DNA of 64,000 nt from Flavobacteriaceae bacterium PS02338 (GTDB taxonomy: Bacteria; Bacteroidota; Bacteroidia; Sphingobacteriales; Sphingobacteriaceae). The translations under genes were made by a program, and so were the position numbers. How positions within the stretch are numbered: the stretch's first letter is position 1; every line of letters begins with the position of its first letter. The notes under the pieces are model-generated. The model did no database searches. It saw only the letters and a list, made by a program, of their open reading frames with translations, and was not told the DNA's origin. Below, in pieces: positions 43,877-52,672 of the stretch. The stretch covers positions 62,001 to 126,000 of the forward strand of contig JASCOD010000005.1 of NCBI GenBank assembly GCA_029959615.1. Direction: 5' to 3'.

Positions 43877-46468
43877 CTATGTATCCTTTTTCTTCTTATT
43901 AAACAAGCCTTTCAGCTTATTTCCTATTTCTGTAGTGGCTTTATCTACCGCCTTTTTCTTTAAAGTATCTACTTGCTCTTTGGCTTTAGCTTCTAATTCG
44001 GCTTTCTTCTCAGCTACCACTTGATTAACTACAGCTTTTGCAGCACTGCTTGCAGTTCCATCACCAGCACCGTATTTTAGCTTGATATTCGGTTTCAAGA
44101 AAGTACCCAACAAATCAGCATTAATTTTAATGGTTTCACCCATAGATACGTTTGTACCCAACTTGCTATTTAAAGCAGCCATGGCAGTATTAGCAGCTTC
44201 ATTAGCTTTAGCACCCAACATCGCTCTTGGCACATTCAGAATCAAAGCATAATCCATAGACTGATCAATACCGTTAGAACCTTGAACGTTCATACTTACG
44301 CCTTTCACTTTAATATCAAAAGGAGCTACAATCAAACGACCGTTATCAATTCTGAACTTAGTTTTTAAATTATTCACTTCTAGTTTCTTCAACTCAGTTG
44401 CGCCTAAAGTATTAGCCAACTTAGTTACAGGCTCAAAACCATCTACCACTGCTTGGATAATATTTGCCAAACCTTCTGCATTAATTGAAGAGTAAATTGG
44501 CATCATTTTCTCATCCAAATCAGAATTGAATTTTAAGTTAGTAGAAAAAGTCCCTTTTGCATACTGCGCTATCGGAGCAAGCAATTTCACAGTATTAAAG
44601 GCATTAAATGTTTGTTGTATGTCTATTTTCTCCATTCCAAAATCTACATCAACCTTTGGCTTTTTAGGATTGATAGTTGCATAGGAACCATTCATTTTGA
44701 TCGTTCCACCAACCATATCCAAACCTAAATTCTTAAAGTAAACCGTTCTGTCCTTTACCTGCAAAGCACCTTTGGCATTTTTGATATCATACTTATCGTA
44801 TTTCAACTGATTAGCCTTTAACGACATGTTGAAATTGATATTCGCTGGCACCTCAAAAACGGTTAATGGCACTTCTTCTTTAGATTTTGTCTCTTCGGGA
44901 GCCTTTGGTCCCATCAATTCATTTACGTCAATATAATTCGATGAAAGATTGAAATTACCTTCCAACAATTGGTTTTTCTTGAAAACGTAGTTCAAATAGT
45001 TATTTATTGAACCATTGGCAGCAAAATCACTTTTACCTAGCTTCGCCACCAAATTACTTAAAGTAATATTCTTCGGACTGAAAGTCATTTTAGCAGAAGG
45101 AATACTCACTGGCATCGGTACATTTTTACCAGCGTAAACAAAGTTGGTCGCCTGCATTTGTCCAGAAGCCTTAAAGTCTTGATACTGGCCTTTATCAATT
45201 GATGATTTTCTACCCGCAGCCTGAACATCAGCCAACAATACTCCAGAAATGGTCATATCCTTTAATGGGAAAATGGTAGTCAGTTGCTTCAAATCTAAGT
45301 TTCCTTTCAAAGCCATATCCACAAACGGGTCACTCATTGGATTTTTAACCAACAATCTTCCATCTAACGGCGCTTTGCCAAACTCTAGATGAAAAGCAGG
45401 GATGTTTACCACGGTATGATCTAAAACCCCATCCGGATTAGCAATATTTGCCTTTACCTGTATGTTGTTAATTGCAGATGGCAACGAAGGATATTTGATT
45501 TTCCCATCTACAATGCCCAAATTCAAATTAAAAGTAGGAATAGTTTTTTCGTTATAAGTTCCTTTAACCACGCCATCTACACCAAACTTACCAGTGGCTT
45601 CCATGTCCTTAAAATTGGCAGCGTAAATTGCAGGAATTAACGACAAGAAATTTTTCAAATCCGATTGTTGGGCATCAAACTTCAAATCCATTACCATATC
45701 GGTTTGGTTGGGCATAGCCAAATATCCTACTGCCGAAAGAACCAATTCGTTCAGCTTAATTTTATTTTCGCCAAACGTAAATTTCATTTGCTTCATATCC
45801 ATTTCCAACGGTAAGCTAGCATCTAAAACTACACCATTTAAATAAGGAATACCACCATACTTTACCGTCAGCTTTTCAATATCTGATAACGTAGTTAACG
45901 TAAAAATATCTTGCGTAAAGTTCCCCGTACCACTGTGGTTTAAGTTTTCAGCCTGCAAAAAGAAATTCAACGAAGCATCGTCATAAGTAATTTTCCCTTT
46001 TTCAATCGAATATTTTTCTAAAGCAGCTTTAAAAGCCGTACTTGCAGTATCACTAGGTTTTGCTGTACTATCAGGCTTCATAATATCCCAATTGGCTTTA
46101 CCACTTTTCAAAACTTTAGCCAAGATAGTTGGCTCCTGTAAGTTGACTGCATTAATTTCATAAGTTTCGCCCTTAATTACACTCATCAAATTTAAATCGA
46201 GCTGCAACTGTTTAATGTTGGCTAACGTATCCTGAGCAAAACTATCTATACCAACTACAGATAAATCGTTCAAACGGATTCCCATTTTCGGGAACGAACG
46301 AATTAAAGTCAAATCAAATTCCTTAAAATCTACTTTGGCATTTACTTTTTCGTTGATAACCGATTTTACCTTAGCAACAATCTGATCTTTGAAAAGATAA
46401 GGCACAGCTGCCGCAGAAATCAATAAAACGGCAAAAACAATAGCGATGGTAATTAAGACTTTCTTCAT
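43877..46468 (-). CDS. AsmA-family envelope protein
   Basis: The 863-residue protein has one N-terminal membrane helix (about 4-26, ITIAIVFAVLLISAAAVPY), and the remainder lies in the periplasm. The N-terminal AsmA pattern (VDFKEFDLTLIRSFPKMGIRLNDL) and the C-terminal AsmA_2 region (around KGVSMNVQGSNGIDQSMDY) are clear. The C-terminal 60 residues are lysine/alanine-rich and end in FNKKKKDT. AsmA-like proteins form repeating beta-groove structures linked to lipid transport to the outer membrane. The gene is monocistronic. Confidence 0.9.
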   Translation of the reverse strand: MKKVLITIAIVFAVLLISAAAVPYLFKDQIVAKVKSVINEKVNAKVDFKEFDLTLIRSFPKMGIRLNDLSVVGIDSFAQDTLANIKQLQLDLNLMSVIKGETYEINAVNLQEPTILAKVLKSGKANWDIMKPDSTAKPSDTASTAFKAALEKYSIEKGKITYDDASLNFFLQAENLNHSGTGNFTQDIFTLTTLSDIEKLTVKYGGIPYLNGVVLDASLPLEMDMKQMKFTFGENKIKLNELVLSAVGYLAMPNQTDMVMDLKFDAQQSDLKNFLSLIPAIYAANFKDMEATGKFGVDGVVKGTYNEKTIPTFNLNLGIVDGKIKYPSLPSAINNIQVKANIANPDGVLDHTVVNIPAFHLEFGKAPLDGRLLVKNPMSDPFVDMALKGNLDLKQLTTIFPLKDMTISGVLLADVQAAGRKSSIDKGQYQDFKASGQMQATNFVYAGKNVPMPVSIPSAKMTFSPKNITLSNLVAKLGKSDFAANGSINNYLNYVFKKNQLLEGNFNLSSNYIDVNELMGPKAPEETKSKEEVPLTVFEVPANINFNMSLKANQLKYDKYDIKNAKGALQVKDRTVYFKNLGLDMVGGTIKMNGSYATINPKKPKVDVDFGMEKIDIQQTFNAFNTVKLLAPIAQYAKGTFSTNLKFNSDLDEKMMPIYSSINAEGLANIIQAVVDGFEPVTKLANTLGATELKKLEVNNLKTKFRIDNGRLIVAPFDIKVKGVSMNVQGSNGIDQSMDYALILNVPRAMLGAKANEAANTAMAALNSKLGTNVSMGETIKINADLLGTFLKPNIKLKYGAGDGTASSAAKAVVNQVVAEKKAELEAKAKEQVDTLKKKAVDKATTEIGNKLKGLFNKKKKDT

Positions 46469-46485
46469 AGCATATAATTTATAAA

Positions 46486-46493
46486 CAAAAATA
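46486..46493 (-). promoter_or_regulatory. Candidate -7 element for the AsmA gene
   Basis: On the minus strand this reads TATTTTTG, a TAnnTTTG match 17 bp before the AsmA start codon. No convincing -33 element was found. Confidence 0.4.
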
Positions 46494-46564
46494 GGTTTTT
46501 TAGGTGGTTGTTTAGTTTTTTCGGATAATTGGAATTTGATTATTGGTTATTTGTATGCTACCTT

Positions 46565-46626
46565 ATCATTCCGACGTTAGGGGGAATCTAGTAATACAAT
46601 AGCCCCTTCGCTACGCTCTGAATGAC
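46565..46626. repeat. Dispersed palindromic repeat, family GTCATTCCGA
   Basis: The left end reads TCATTCCGACG and the right end reads CTCTGAATGACA, with GGGGAATCTAG and CCCCTTCGCTACG inside. It is a diverged copy of the element at 33673-33742. Confidence 0.75.
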
Positions 46627-46752
46627 AAAAATGAACATATCTGCTATTCAAGCCTAAACCCGTGCAAAACACTTGCCAACTAAATCCGTCTTACTCAATA
46701 ACACCTTTGACATTGCTTTCTAATTATTGGTTTAGTTCATTTTAAAATTGGT

Positions 46753-46760
46753 TACTTTTG
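46753..46760 (+). promoter_or_regulatory. Candidate -7 element for the M28 peptidase gene
   Basis: TACTTTTG matches TAnnTTTG and lies 17 bp before the start codon. TTTA at 46731-46734 is a weak -33 candidate with 18-bp spacing. Confidence 0.5.
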
Positions 46761-46777
46761 AACACTAGAATACAAAC

Positions 46778-48484
46778 ATGCAAAAACTACTTTTTATTGT
46801 ATTGACTGCGTTAACTCTCAATGCAACTGCCCAAACCCAAAAAGACCAATATTTTAAGCTTACTAGAGCTGGCTTTAACGAAAAAAACGCATACGCAACT
46901 ACAGCTTTTGTGGAGCAGTTTTTCCGTTTGCCAGGCAATAAAGGTTTCGATACCAGTATATATCGCGTAGAAGAAATCTTAAAAAAAGCAGGTTATGTAT
47001 TGCAAAAAAAGGATGAATTTGAAGCTCCCCTTACCTATCGCATCGAGAAAAGAGCAATTAAGCGTGACGCTTGGGAACCTGTGGACGCGAACATCAGTAT
47101 TGTGGGCGAAAGTGTACCATTACAGTCGTTCAAAACCAACCGAAACATGATTCCAATCAACTGCATTTCTACTCCTGCAGAAGGAGTTACTGCAGAAGTG
47201 ATTTTCATAAACAAAGCCAGCAAAGAGGATTTAGCGGGTAAAGATTTAAAAGGGAAAATTGTTTTCGGAGACCTACCTACACAAAGTTTAGTAAGTTTTG
47301 CGACCAAAGCTGGGGCTATTGGCGCATTAGGCTTTGCTCTTCCAGATTATAACCAGCCAACCAAACATACTACCTCTATCCAGTTTAGCCCGATGCAAAC
47401 TAATGCTGGCATTTGGGCTTTGTTTTTATCATATGCTTCCAAAGAAAAATTGAAAGAAGCTTGTGCAAAAGGCAAAGTGGAACTAAAAGTAAATGTCACT
47501 ACCAAAACCTACCCTGCCGAAGAATTAACTATCGTAGCCAATGTTCGTGGTAGCGTAAAACCTCAAGAACGTTTTGTTTACAGTGCTCACGTACAAGAAC
47601 CTGGTGCTAATGATAATGCATCAGGTGTAGGAACTTTGGCTGAAATGGCTCGTTTAACAGCACAGTTAGTTAAAAATGGCAAGTTGAAACCTCTACGTAG
47701 TTTAACCTTTTTATGGGGCGATGAAATTACTTCTACCAAACGCTACATTGTAGAAGACAATTCTCGTGCAAAAGGAATTCTATGGGGAATGAGTTTAGAT
47801 ATGGTGGGCGAAGACACGGAAAAAACTGGAGGCACTTTCTTATTGGAAAAAATGCCAGATCCGTCTGCTATCTGGACCAGAGGCCAAGACAAGCACTCTG
47901 AATGGGGGGCCGGAGATGTAAAAGAGAAAGACTTATTCCCTCACTATTTCAACGATTTTGTATTCGATATTTGTAAAGAGCAGGGCAAATTTGCCAACTG
48001 GACAGTTAAGTTTAATCCATTTGAAGGCGGCAGTGATCATACTCCATTTTTACAGAATAAAATACCAGGTTTGTTGATGTGGCATTTTACAGATGTATTT
48101 TACCATACAGATAACGATAGGATTGATAAAGTTTCCGCCAAAACCATGAAAAATGTAGGCATTAGCGCATTAACCGCGGCCTATACGCTAATTACAGCCG
48201 ATGAAAATACAGCTTCTACCACTGTAACTCAAATTAAAGAAGATGCATTAACTCGATTAAAAACCGAGTTTGAGCTAAGTAAATCAGCAATTGCTAATGG
48301 CAAATCTGCCAAAGAAGAAAAACATATTATTGAGGTTTGGGGCAAATGGTATGTAGATGCACTAGCCACCATTACCAAATTAGCTGTCGATCCGAAAACC
48401 ACTCGTATAGGTTCTACGATCAAGGTAGCCACACTCGCTATAGAGCAACAAACCAAAAGCTACATAGAAGCATTAGAAAAGTAA
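46778..48484 (+). CDS. Secreted M28-family zinc aminopeptidase
   Basis: The 568-residue protein has a Sec signal ending near residue 18 (NATAQ). A PA-like insert lies at about 120-235. The M28 catalytic core has its zinc ligands in SAHVQEPGANDNASG (His/Asp), LWGDEITSTKRY, LDMVGED and FYHTDNDRIDK. The C-terminal 90 residues are helical. It should hydrolyse peptides in the periplasm or outside the cell. Its specificity cannot be deduced. It is a single gene with its own candidate promoter. Confidence 0.88.
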   Translation: MQKLLFIVLTALTLNATAQTQKDQYFKLTRAGFNEKNAYATTAFVEQFFRLPGNKGFDTSIYRVEEILKKAGYVLQKKDEFEAPLTYRIEKRAIKRDAWEPVDANISIVGESVPLQSFKTNRNMIPINCISTPAEGVTAEVIFINKASKEDLAGKDLKGKIVFGDLPTQSLVSFATKAGAIGALGFALPDYNQPTKHTTSIQFSPMQTNAGIWALFLSYASKEKLKEACAKGKVELKVNVTTKTYPAEELTIVANVRGSVKPQERFVYSAHVQEPGANDNASGVGTLAEMARLTAQLVKNGKLKPLRSLTFLWGDEITSTKRYIVEDNSRAKGILWGMSLDMVGEDTEKTGGTFLLEKMPDPSAIWTRGQDKHSEWGAGDVKEKDLFPHYFNDFVFDICKEQGKFANWTVKFNPFEGGSDHTPFLQNKIPGLLMWHFTDVFYHTDNDRIDKVSAKTMKNVGISALTAAYTLITADENTASTTVTQIKEDALTRLKTEFELSKSAIANGKSAKEEKHIIEVWGKWYVDALATITKLAVDPKTTRIGSTIKVATLAIEQQTKSYIEALEK

Positions 48485-48566
48485 TTGGCAACACTTCAAA
48501 AATTAGGTAATGCTATAAAAAAGTCATCTTTAGGTAAAAGCAAAGCCTAAGAATATTAGTATCAAT

Positions 48567-48574
48567 TATATTTG
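48567..48574 (+). promoter_or_regulatory. Candidate -7 element for map
   Basis: TATATTTG followed by C matches the Bacteroidetes TAnnTTTGc form and lies 23 bp before the map start codon. A TTTG -33 box was not evident at 19-21 bp. Confidence 0.5.
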
Positions 48575-48597
48575 CGCCCAAATTAGGATCATCAATT

Positions 48598-49362
48598 ATG
48601 TCTATTACCAACGAAACCGAACTGCAAGGAATGCAAAAAGCCAGCGAAGCTGTGGCTTACACACTAAAAGAAATGCGCAACTATGCACAGGTTGGTATGA
48701 GTACTAAAGAATTAGACGAATTTGGAGGAAAAATCTTAAAAGACCTAGGCGCAAAATCTGCCCCTTTTCTTACCTATGGTTTCCCTGGGTGGACATGTAT
48801 CAGTGTAAACAACGAGTTTTGCCATGGTATTCCTTCAGAGCGCAACCTATTGAAAGAAGGTGATCTGATCAATATTGATGTGTCGGCTGAACTGGAGGGC
48901 TATTGGTCAGATAACGGCGGTTCTTTCGTGTTAGGTAACGACATCCATTCGCACCAAAAGCTAATTGATGCTTCTAAAGAAATATTGCAGAAAGCCATTA
49001 ATAATATCAAAGGAGGTGTACGTATCTCGGATATTGGTTCTCTCATAGAAACTGAAGCTAAAAAACGTGGCTACAGGGTAATCAAAAATCTTACCGGACA
49101 TGGCGTAGGCAGAAGCTTACACGAAGAACCTCATGAGATTGCTAACTATAAAGATCGTTTTAACCTAAACAGATTTAAGAAAAACACTGTCGTTGCCATC
49201 GAAACTTTTATATCTACCACATCAAACTATGCTGAAACTTTGGCCGACGGTTGGACAATGGTAGGCGATAAAGGTGGTTTTATGGCTCAACATGAGCATA
49301 CTATCGTAGTTACAGGTGATAAGCCCATCATCTTAACGGCCAGTAACGAAATTTGGAATTAG
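48598..49362 (+). CDS. map: Type I methionine aminopeptidase
   Basis: The 254-residue cytoplasmic protein has the five metal ligands in DVSAELEGYWSDNGG (two Asp), the NLTGHGVGRSLHEEP His, the VVAIETF Glu and the QHEHTIVV Glu. It removes the initiator methionine from new proteins. It lacks a long N-terminal zinc-finger extension. Many Bacteroidota carry a second map gene in the ribosomal-protein cluster, so this may be a paralogue. Confidence 0.94.
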   Translation: MSITNETELQGMQKASEAVAYTLKEMRNYAQVGMSTKELDEFGGKILKDLGAKSAPFLTYGFPGWTCISVNNEFCHGIPSERNLLKEGDLINIDVSAELEGYWSDNGGSFVLGNDIHSHQKLIDASKEILQKAINNIKGGVRISDIGSLIETEAKKRGYRVIKNLTGHGVGRSLHEEPHEIANYKDRFNLNRFKKNTVVAIETFISTTSNYAETLADGWTMVGDKGGFMAQHEHTIVVTGDKPIILTASNEIWN

Positions 49363-49481
49363 TTTACCGACTAGTTTATAATATAAATGTTTGATTACAA
49401 TTAAATTCTCGCTTCTCAATTTTCATTGAGATAAGCCTCTATTTTATCATCCTTTTGTCAAACTCATACCTTCACTATTGC

Positions 49482-49509
49482 AATTTAATCAATCGATTGA
49501 TTAAATTTG
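49482..49509 (+). promoter_or_regulatory. 26-bp palindromic operator over the efflux-operon promoter
   Basis: A perfect 26-bp palindrome (49482-49507, half-site AATTTAATCAATC) has its centre at 49494/49495. It overlaps a -7 element TAAATTTG at 49502-49509. ATTG at 49477-49480 could be the -33 element with 21-bp spacing. The start codon of the TetR gene is 16 bp downstream, so autorepression by the TetR protein is strongly suggested. The function is inferred from position and symmetry. Confidence 0.75.
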
Positions 49510-49525
49510 CGGCGTCAAAAAATAA

Positions 49526-50149
49526 ATGATGGAAAAAACCGATAAAAAGACCGACATTCTCGTAGCAGCTGAAAAGCTTTTCTGCGAATATGGGTTTGAG
49601 GGCACTTCTACCCGCCAAATTGCAGCTGAATCTGGTGCAAACATGGCCATGATCAATTACTATTTTGGAAGTAAAATGGGCGTTTTCAAGGAAATTATGG
49701 AAGAACGTGTGATGAGTTTCAAATCGCAGTTGAACCAAATTAAGGAAGAGAATATACCAGCTAGAGAGAAATTATTGAAAGTGATTGACAAATATGCTAG
49801 TCGTATTCTGAATAATGCCAGTTTCCATAAAATGATGCACAGAGAGCTTTCACTTTCTCTTCGCCCAGAGGTTTTCGATCAAATCAAATCTGCCATGGGA
49901 CAAAACCTAATCGTTATCGAAGATATCATTAAAGAAGGAATAGCAAGTGGTGATTTTAAGGATGTAGATATTAGGATGACCATTGTAAGTGTAATGGGAA
50001 CTATTTCTATGGTGACTACCTCTCCCAACAAAATCGCTCCCGACAGCAATTACGATCTCAACAATGAAAAAGATAGAGCAACCATCAAAAAACGTTTGAT
50101 TGCCCATCTGCAAGACATGATACTTACGCATTTAACACCCAAAAAATGA
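49526..50149 (+). CDS. TetR/AcrR-family repressor of the efflux operon
   Basis: The 207-residue protein has an N-terminal helix-turn-helix (AEKLFCEYGFEGTSTRQIAAESG, residues about 12-58) with the typical NYYFGSKMGVFKEIM end. An all-helical ligand domain follows. Its stop overlaps the start of the TolC-like gene by 4 bp (ATGA). The perfect palindrome over its own promoter is its probable operator. Expected ligands are substrates of the pump encoded downstream; they are not known. Confidence 0.92.
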   Translation: MMEKTDKKTDILVAAEKLFCEYGFEGTSTRQIAAESGANMAMINYYFGSKMGVFKEIMEERVMSFKSQLNQIKEENIPAREKLLKVIDKYASRILNNASFHKMMHRELSLSLRPEVFDQIKSAMGQNLIVIEDIIKEGIASGDFKDVDIRMTIVSVMGTISMVTTSPNKIAPDSNYDLNNEKDRATIKKRLIAHLQDMILTHLTPKK

Positions 50150-51510
50150 TACCAATAACCCCTAATTCCCCTAAAGGGGATTTTAATTTCTCAGTAAAAC
50201 TGAAACTGTTTTTATTGAGTTTGCTTTTCATCCCAGTAGTATTACAGGCTCAAAATGTGAAGCAGTTAAGCCTTCAAGAAGCGGTAGATTTAGGCATTGC
50301 CAATAGCAAGAACCTAAAATTATCTCAACAAAAAATAGATGAAGCCGTTGCCAAATTTGCTGTGGTTAAGGATAATGCCTTACCAAGTGCAACTGCAAGT
50401 TTCATGTATAACCACGCCGAAATCCCTACAAATACCTTGAAAATTGGCGAAGGAAATCCAATACATTTACCTAAAAGAGCAGATGCATTTGTTGGAACTG
50501 CTGCAGTACAAGAATTAGTTTACGGCGGTGGAAAGCTGAAATACGCACAGGAATCTACCAAACTTTTAAAGGAGATTGCCGTATTAGATGCCGACAAGAA
50601 CAAGGAAGAAGTGAGTTACGCGGTGGTAAACGGATATTTCTCTTTATACAAACTGTTGCAAAGCAAAAAAGTGGTGGCGCAAAATCTAGCAGCTATTGCC
50701 AAGCAATTAAAACAAGCACAACGTTTTTACGAGCAAGGTTTAGTAACCAAAAATGATGTGCTGAGGTTTCAATTGCAACAAGCGAATGTTTCTTTAACTG
50801 ATTTGGAGATTGAGAGCAACAGGAAAGTCATCAATTATAACCTAGATATACTTTTGGGTTTGGCCGAAAACACGGATATCGAAATTAAGGATGCCGATGC
50901 TGCATTGCCACAATTAACTACTTTCTCTGATTATTTAAGCACTGCTTTAACCACTAGACAAGAGTTACAACAGTTTAGCTTGCAACATAAAGCAGCTGAT
51001 TACAACATCAAAACCATTAAAGCTAACACATTACCAACTGTGGGTTTAGGTGCAAACTTGTACTACATTAATCCGAGTGGCAATTTTATTCCTAGCAACC
51101 AACAATTTGTAATGCCAATAACTTTAGGCGCTACGGTTTCTTGGAACATCGGTTCGTTATGGACTAACAAAAACAAAGTAGCCGAAGCTAAAGTACAGCA
51201 GCTAGAAATAGATACGCAGAAAGACATCTTAACTGATAACGTAAAAACAGAGTTGAACAGAAACTATCAAAACTATCAGCTGGCGGTACAAAAGATTAAT
51301 GTACTAGAAACTTCTATTGCGCAAGCCACAGAAAACGATCGGTTATTAGAATCGAAATATCAAAATAACATTGCCTCTGCAACCGACAGGATAGACGCAG
51401 AAACACTATTGTACCAAGCTAAAATTAACTTGGAATTGGCAAAAGCCGAAGCCAAGCTAGCTTATTACACTTTATTAAAATCAACAGGAAAAATATCACA
51501 ATATAACTAA
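50146..51510 (+). CDS. TolC-family outer-membrane efflux protein
   Basis: The 454-residue protein has two outer-membrane-efflux repeats (about 45-225 and 250-445). A signal peptide (LFLLSLLFIPVVLQAQ) ends near residue 36. The first 15 codons contain a CCCC-TAAA-GGGG repeat hairpin that is common in Bacteroidota intergenic DNA, so the true start could be later, but no in-frame ATG is close. The ATGA overlap with the TetR gene favours this start. It forms the outer channel for the HlyD and MFS proteins downstream. Confidence 0.9.
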   Translation: MIPITPNSPKGDFNFSVKLKLFLLSLLFIPVVLQAQNVKQLSLQEAVDLGIANSKNLKLSQQKIDEAVAKFAVVKDNALPSATASFMYNHAEIPTNTLKIGEGNPIHLPKRADAFVGTAAVQELVYGGGKLKYAQESTKLLKEIAVLDADKNKEEVSYAVVNGYFSLYKLLQSKKVVAQNLAAIAKQLKQAQRFYEQGLVTKNDVLRFQLQQANVSLTDLEIESNRKVINYNLDILLGLAENTDIEIKDADAALPQLTTFSDYLSTALTTRQELQQFSLQHKAADYNIKTIKANTLPTVGLGANLYYINPSGNFIPSNQQFVMPITLGATVSWNIGSLWTNKNKVAEAKVQQLEIDTQKDILTDNVKTELNRNYQNYQLAVQKINVLETSIAQATENDRLLESKYQNNIASATDRIDAETLLYQAKINLELAKAEAKLAYYTLLKSTGKISQYN

Positions 51511-51519
51511 GCATACCCC

Positions 51520-52557
51520 ATGACAAAGCCCGCAAAAAAGAAAAATAAAGTAATTCCTATCATATTAGGCGTACTCATTTTAATAGGTGCCATTTTCGGC
51601 TTTACCGAATACAACTATTACAGCAAACACGTAGATACCGACGATGCTCAAATTGATGGAGATATCAGTCCGGTAATTGCCAGAGTAAGTGGTTACGTGA
51701 AGCACATCAACTTTGAAGAAAATTCTAAAGTAAACCAAGACCAAGTTTTGGTAACGTTGGATGACAGCGACTACAAAATCAAGTTAGAGCAAGCACAAGC
51801 AGGACAGGTTGGCGCTAACGCAGGAGTTGGCGTTTCTCAAGCACAAATTGTTGCAACTTCTGCTAACACAGCCACTGCAAAAGCAAACATTGAAGCTGCT
51901 AGAGTGAAATTGGATTTAGCGAAAAAAGACTTCGATAGATACGAGAACTTGGTGAAAGATGGTTCAATCACCAGACAAGCATTTGACCAGGCGAAAGCAC
52001 AAAAGGAAACTGCACAAGCTAGTTACGATGCAGCCGTAGACCAATATCATGCTGCTGTAAAACAAGTGGGCACCACACAATCGCAATTAAGCGTAAGCAA
52101 TTCTGGTGTTACACAACGTCAAGCCGAAGTAGATTTTGCCAAACTACAGCTTTCTTACACACAAATAAAAGCACCAACTACTGGTACCGTTGGTAAGAAA
52201 AGTGTGCAAAAAGGTCAGTTGGTACAAGCTGGACAATCTTTATTTTCAATTGTAAACGATAATAGTATCTACGTAACTGCAAATTTTAAAGAAACACAAC
52301 TAGAGAAAATCCGTTCTGGACAAAAAGTAAAAATTGACGTAGATGCTTACCCCGACCAAGACATTGAAGGTGAAGTGTACAACTTCTCTCCTATTACAGG
52401 TGCAAAAGGCTCGTTGTTACCTCCAGATAACGCTACAGGAAATTTCGTAAAAGTAATTCAACGTGTGCCTGTAAAAATCAAAATCGTTAACAAAGACAAA
52501 GCTATACTAGAGAAATTGCGTCCAGGAATGAGCGTAAAAGTATCTGTTGCTATATAA
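51520..52557 (+). CDS. HlyD/EmrA-family membrane fusion protein
   Basis: The 345-residue protein has one membrane helix near residues 12-30. The biotinyl-lipoyl-like segment VDTDDAQIDGDISPVIARVSGYV and long alpha-helical hairpins (about 85-205) follow, and then the second half-motif (IKAPTTGTVGKKSVQKGQLV). The order and length match EmrA. It links the inner-membrane MFS pump to the TolC-type channel. It starts 10 bp after the tolC-like stop. Confidence 0.93.
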   Translation: MTKPAKKKNKVIPIILGVLILIGAIFGFTEYNYYSKHVDTDDAQIDGDISPVIARVSGYVKHINFEENSKVNQDQVLVTLDDSDYKIKLEQAQAGQVGANAGVGVSQAQIVATSANTATAKANIEAARVKLDLAKKDFDRYENLVKDGSITRQAFDQAKAQKETAQASYDAAVDQYHAAVKQVGTTQSQLSVSNSGVTQRQAEVDFAKLQLSYTQIKAPTTGTVGKKSVQKGQLVQAGQSLFSIVNDNSIYVTANFKETQLEKIRSGQKVKIDVDAYPDQDIEGEVYNFSPITGAKGSLLPPDNATGNFVKVIQRVPVKIKIVNKDKAILEKLRPGMSVKVSVAI

Positions 52558-52563
52558 CGAGTT

Positions 52564-52576
52564 GTACGTTATAAGT
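52564..52576. repeat. Second copy of the GTACGTTATAAGT word
   Basis: This 13-bp word is identical to the left arm of the spacer repeat at 26294-26307. It lies in the 115-bp gap after the hlyD-like gene. The second half of that gap carries CTCAAATCT/CTCATATCT-type text like that upstream of yebC. Confidence 0.65.
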
Positions 52577-52672
52577 TTTAAGTTATAGGTCTGGATGGCT
52601 ATTCTAGCAATGTTTAATCAGTTAGTTAGAAACTAGTCTCAAATCTAAATACTCATATCTAAGTACTAAATA

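Larger units (their letters stand above)
46469..46777. other. 309-bp divergent spacer with promoters and a repeat
   Basis: This gap separates the minus-strand AsmA gene from the plus-strand M28 peptidase gene. It holds candidate promoter elements on both strands and one dispersed GTCATTCCGA-family repeat (46565-46626). No open frame with coding character was seen. Confidence 0.8.
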
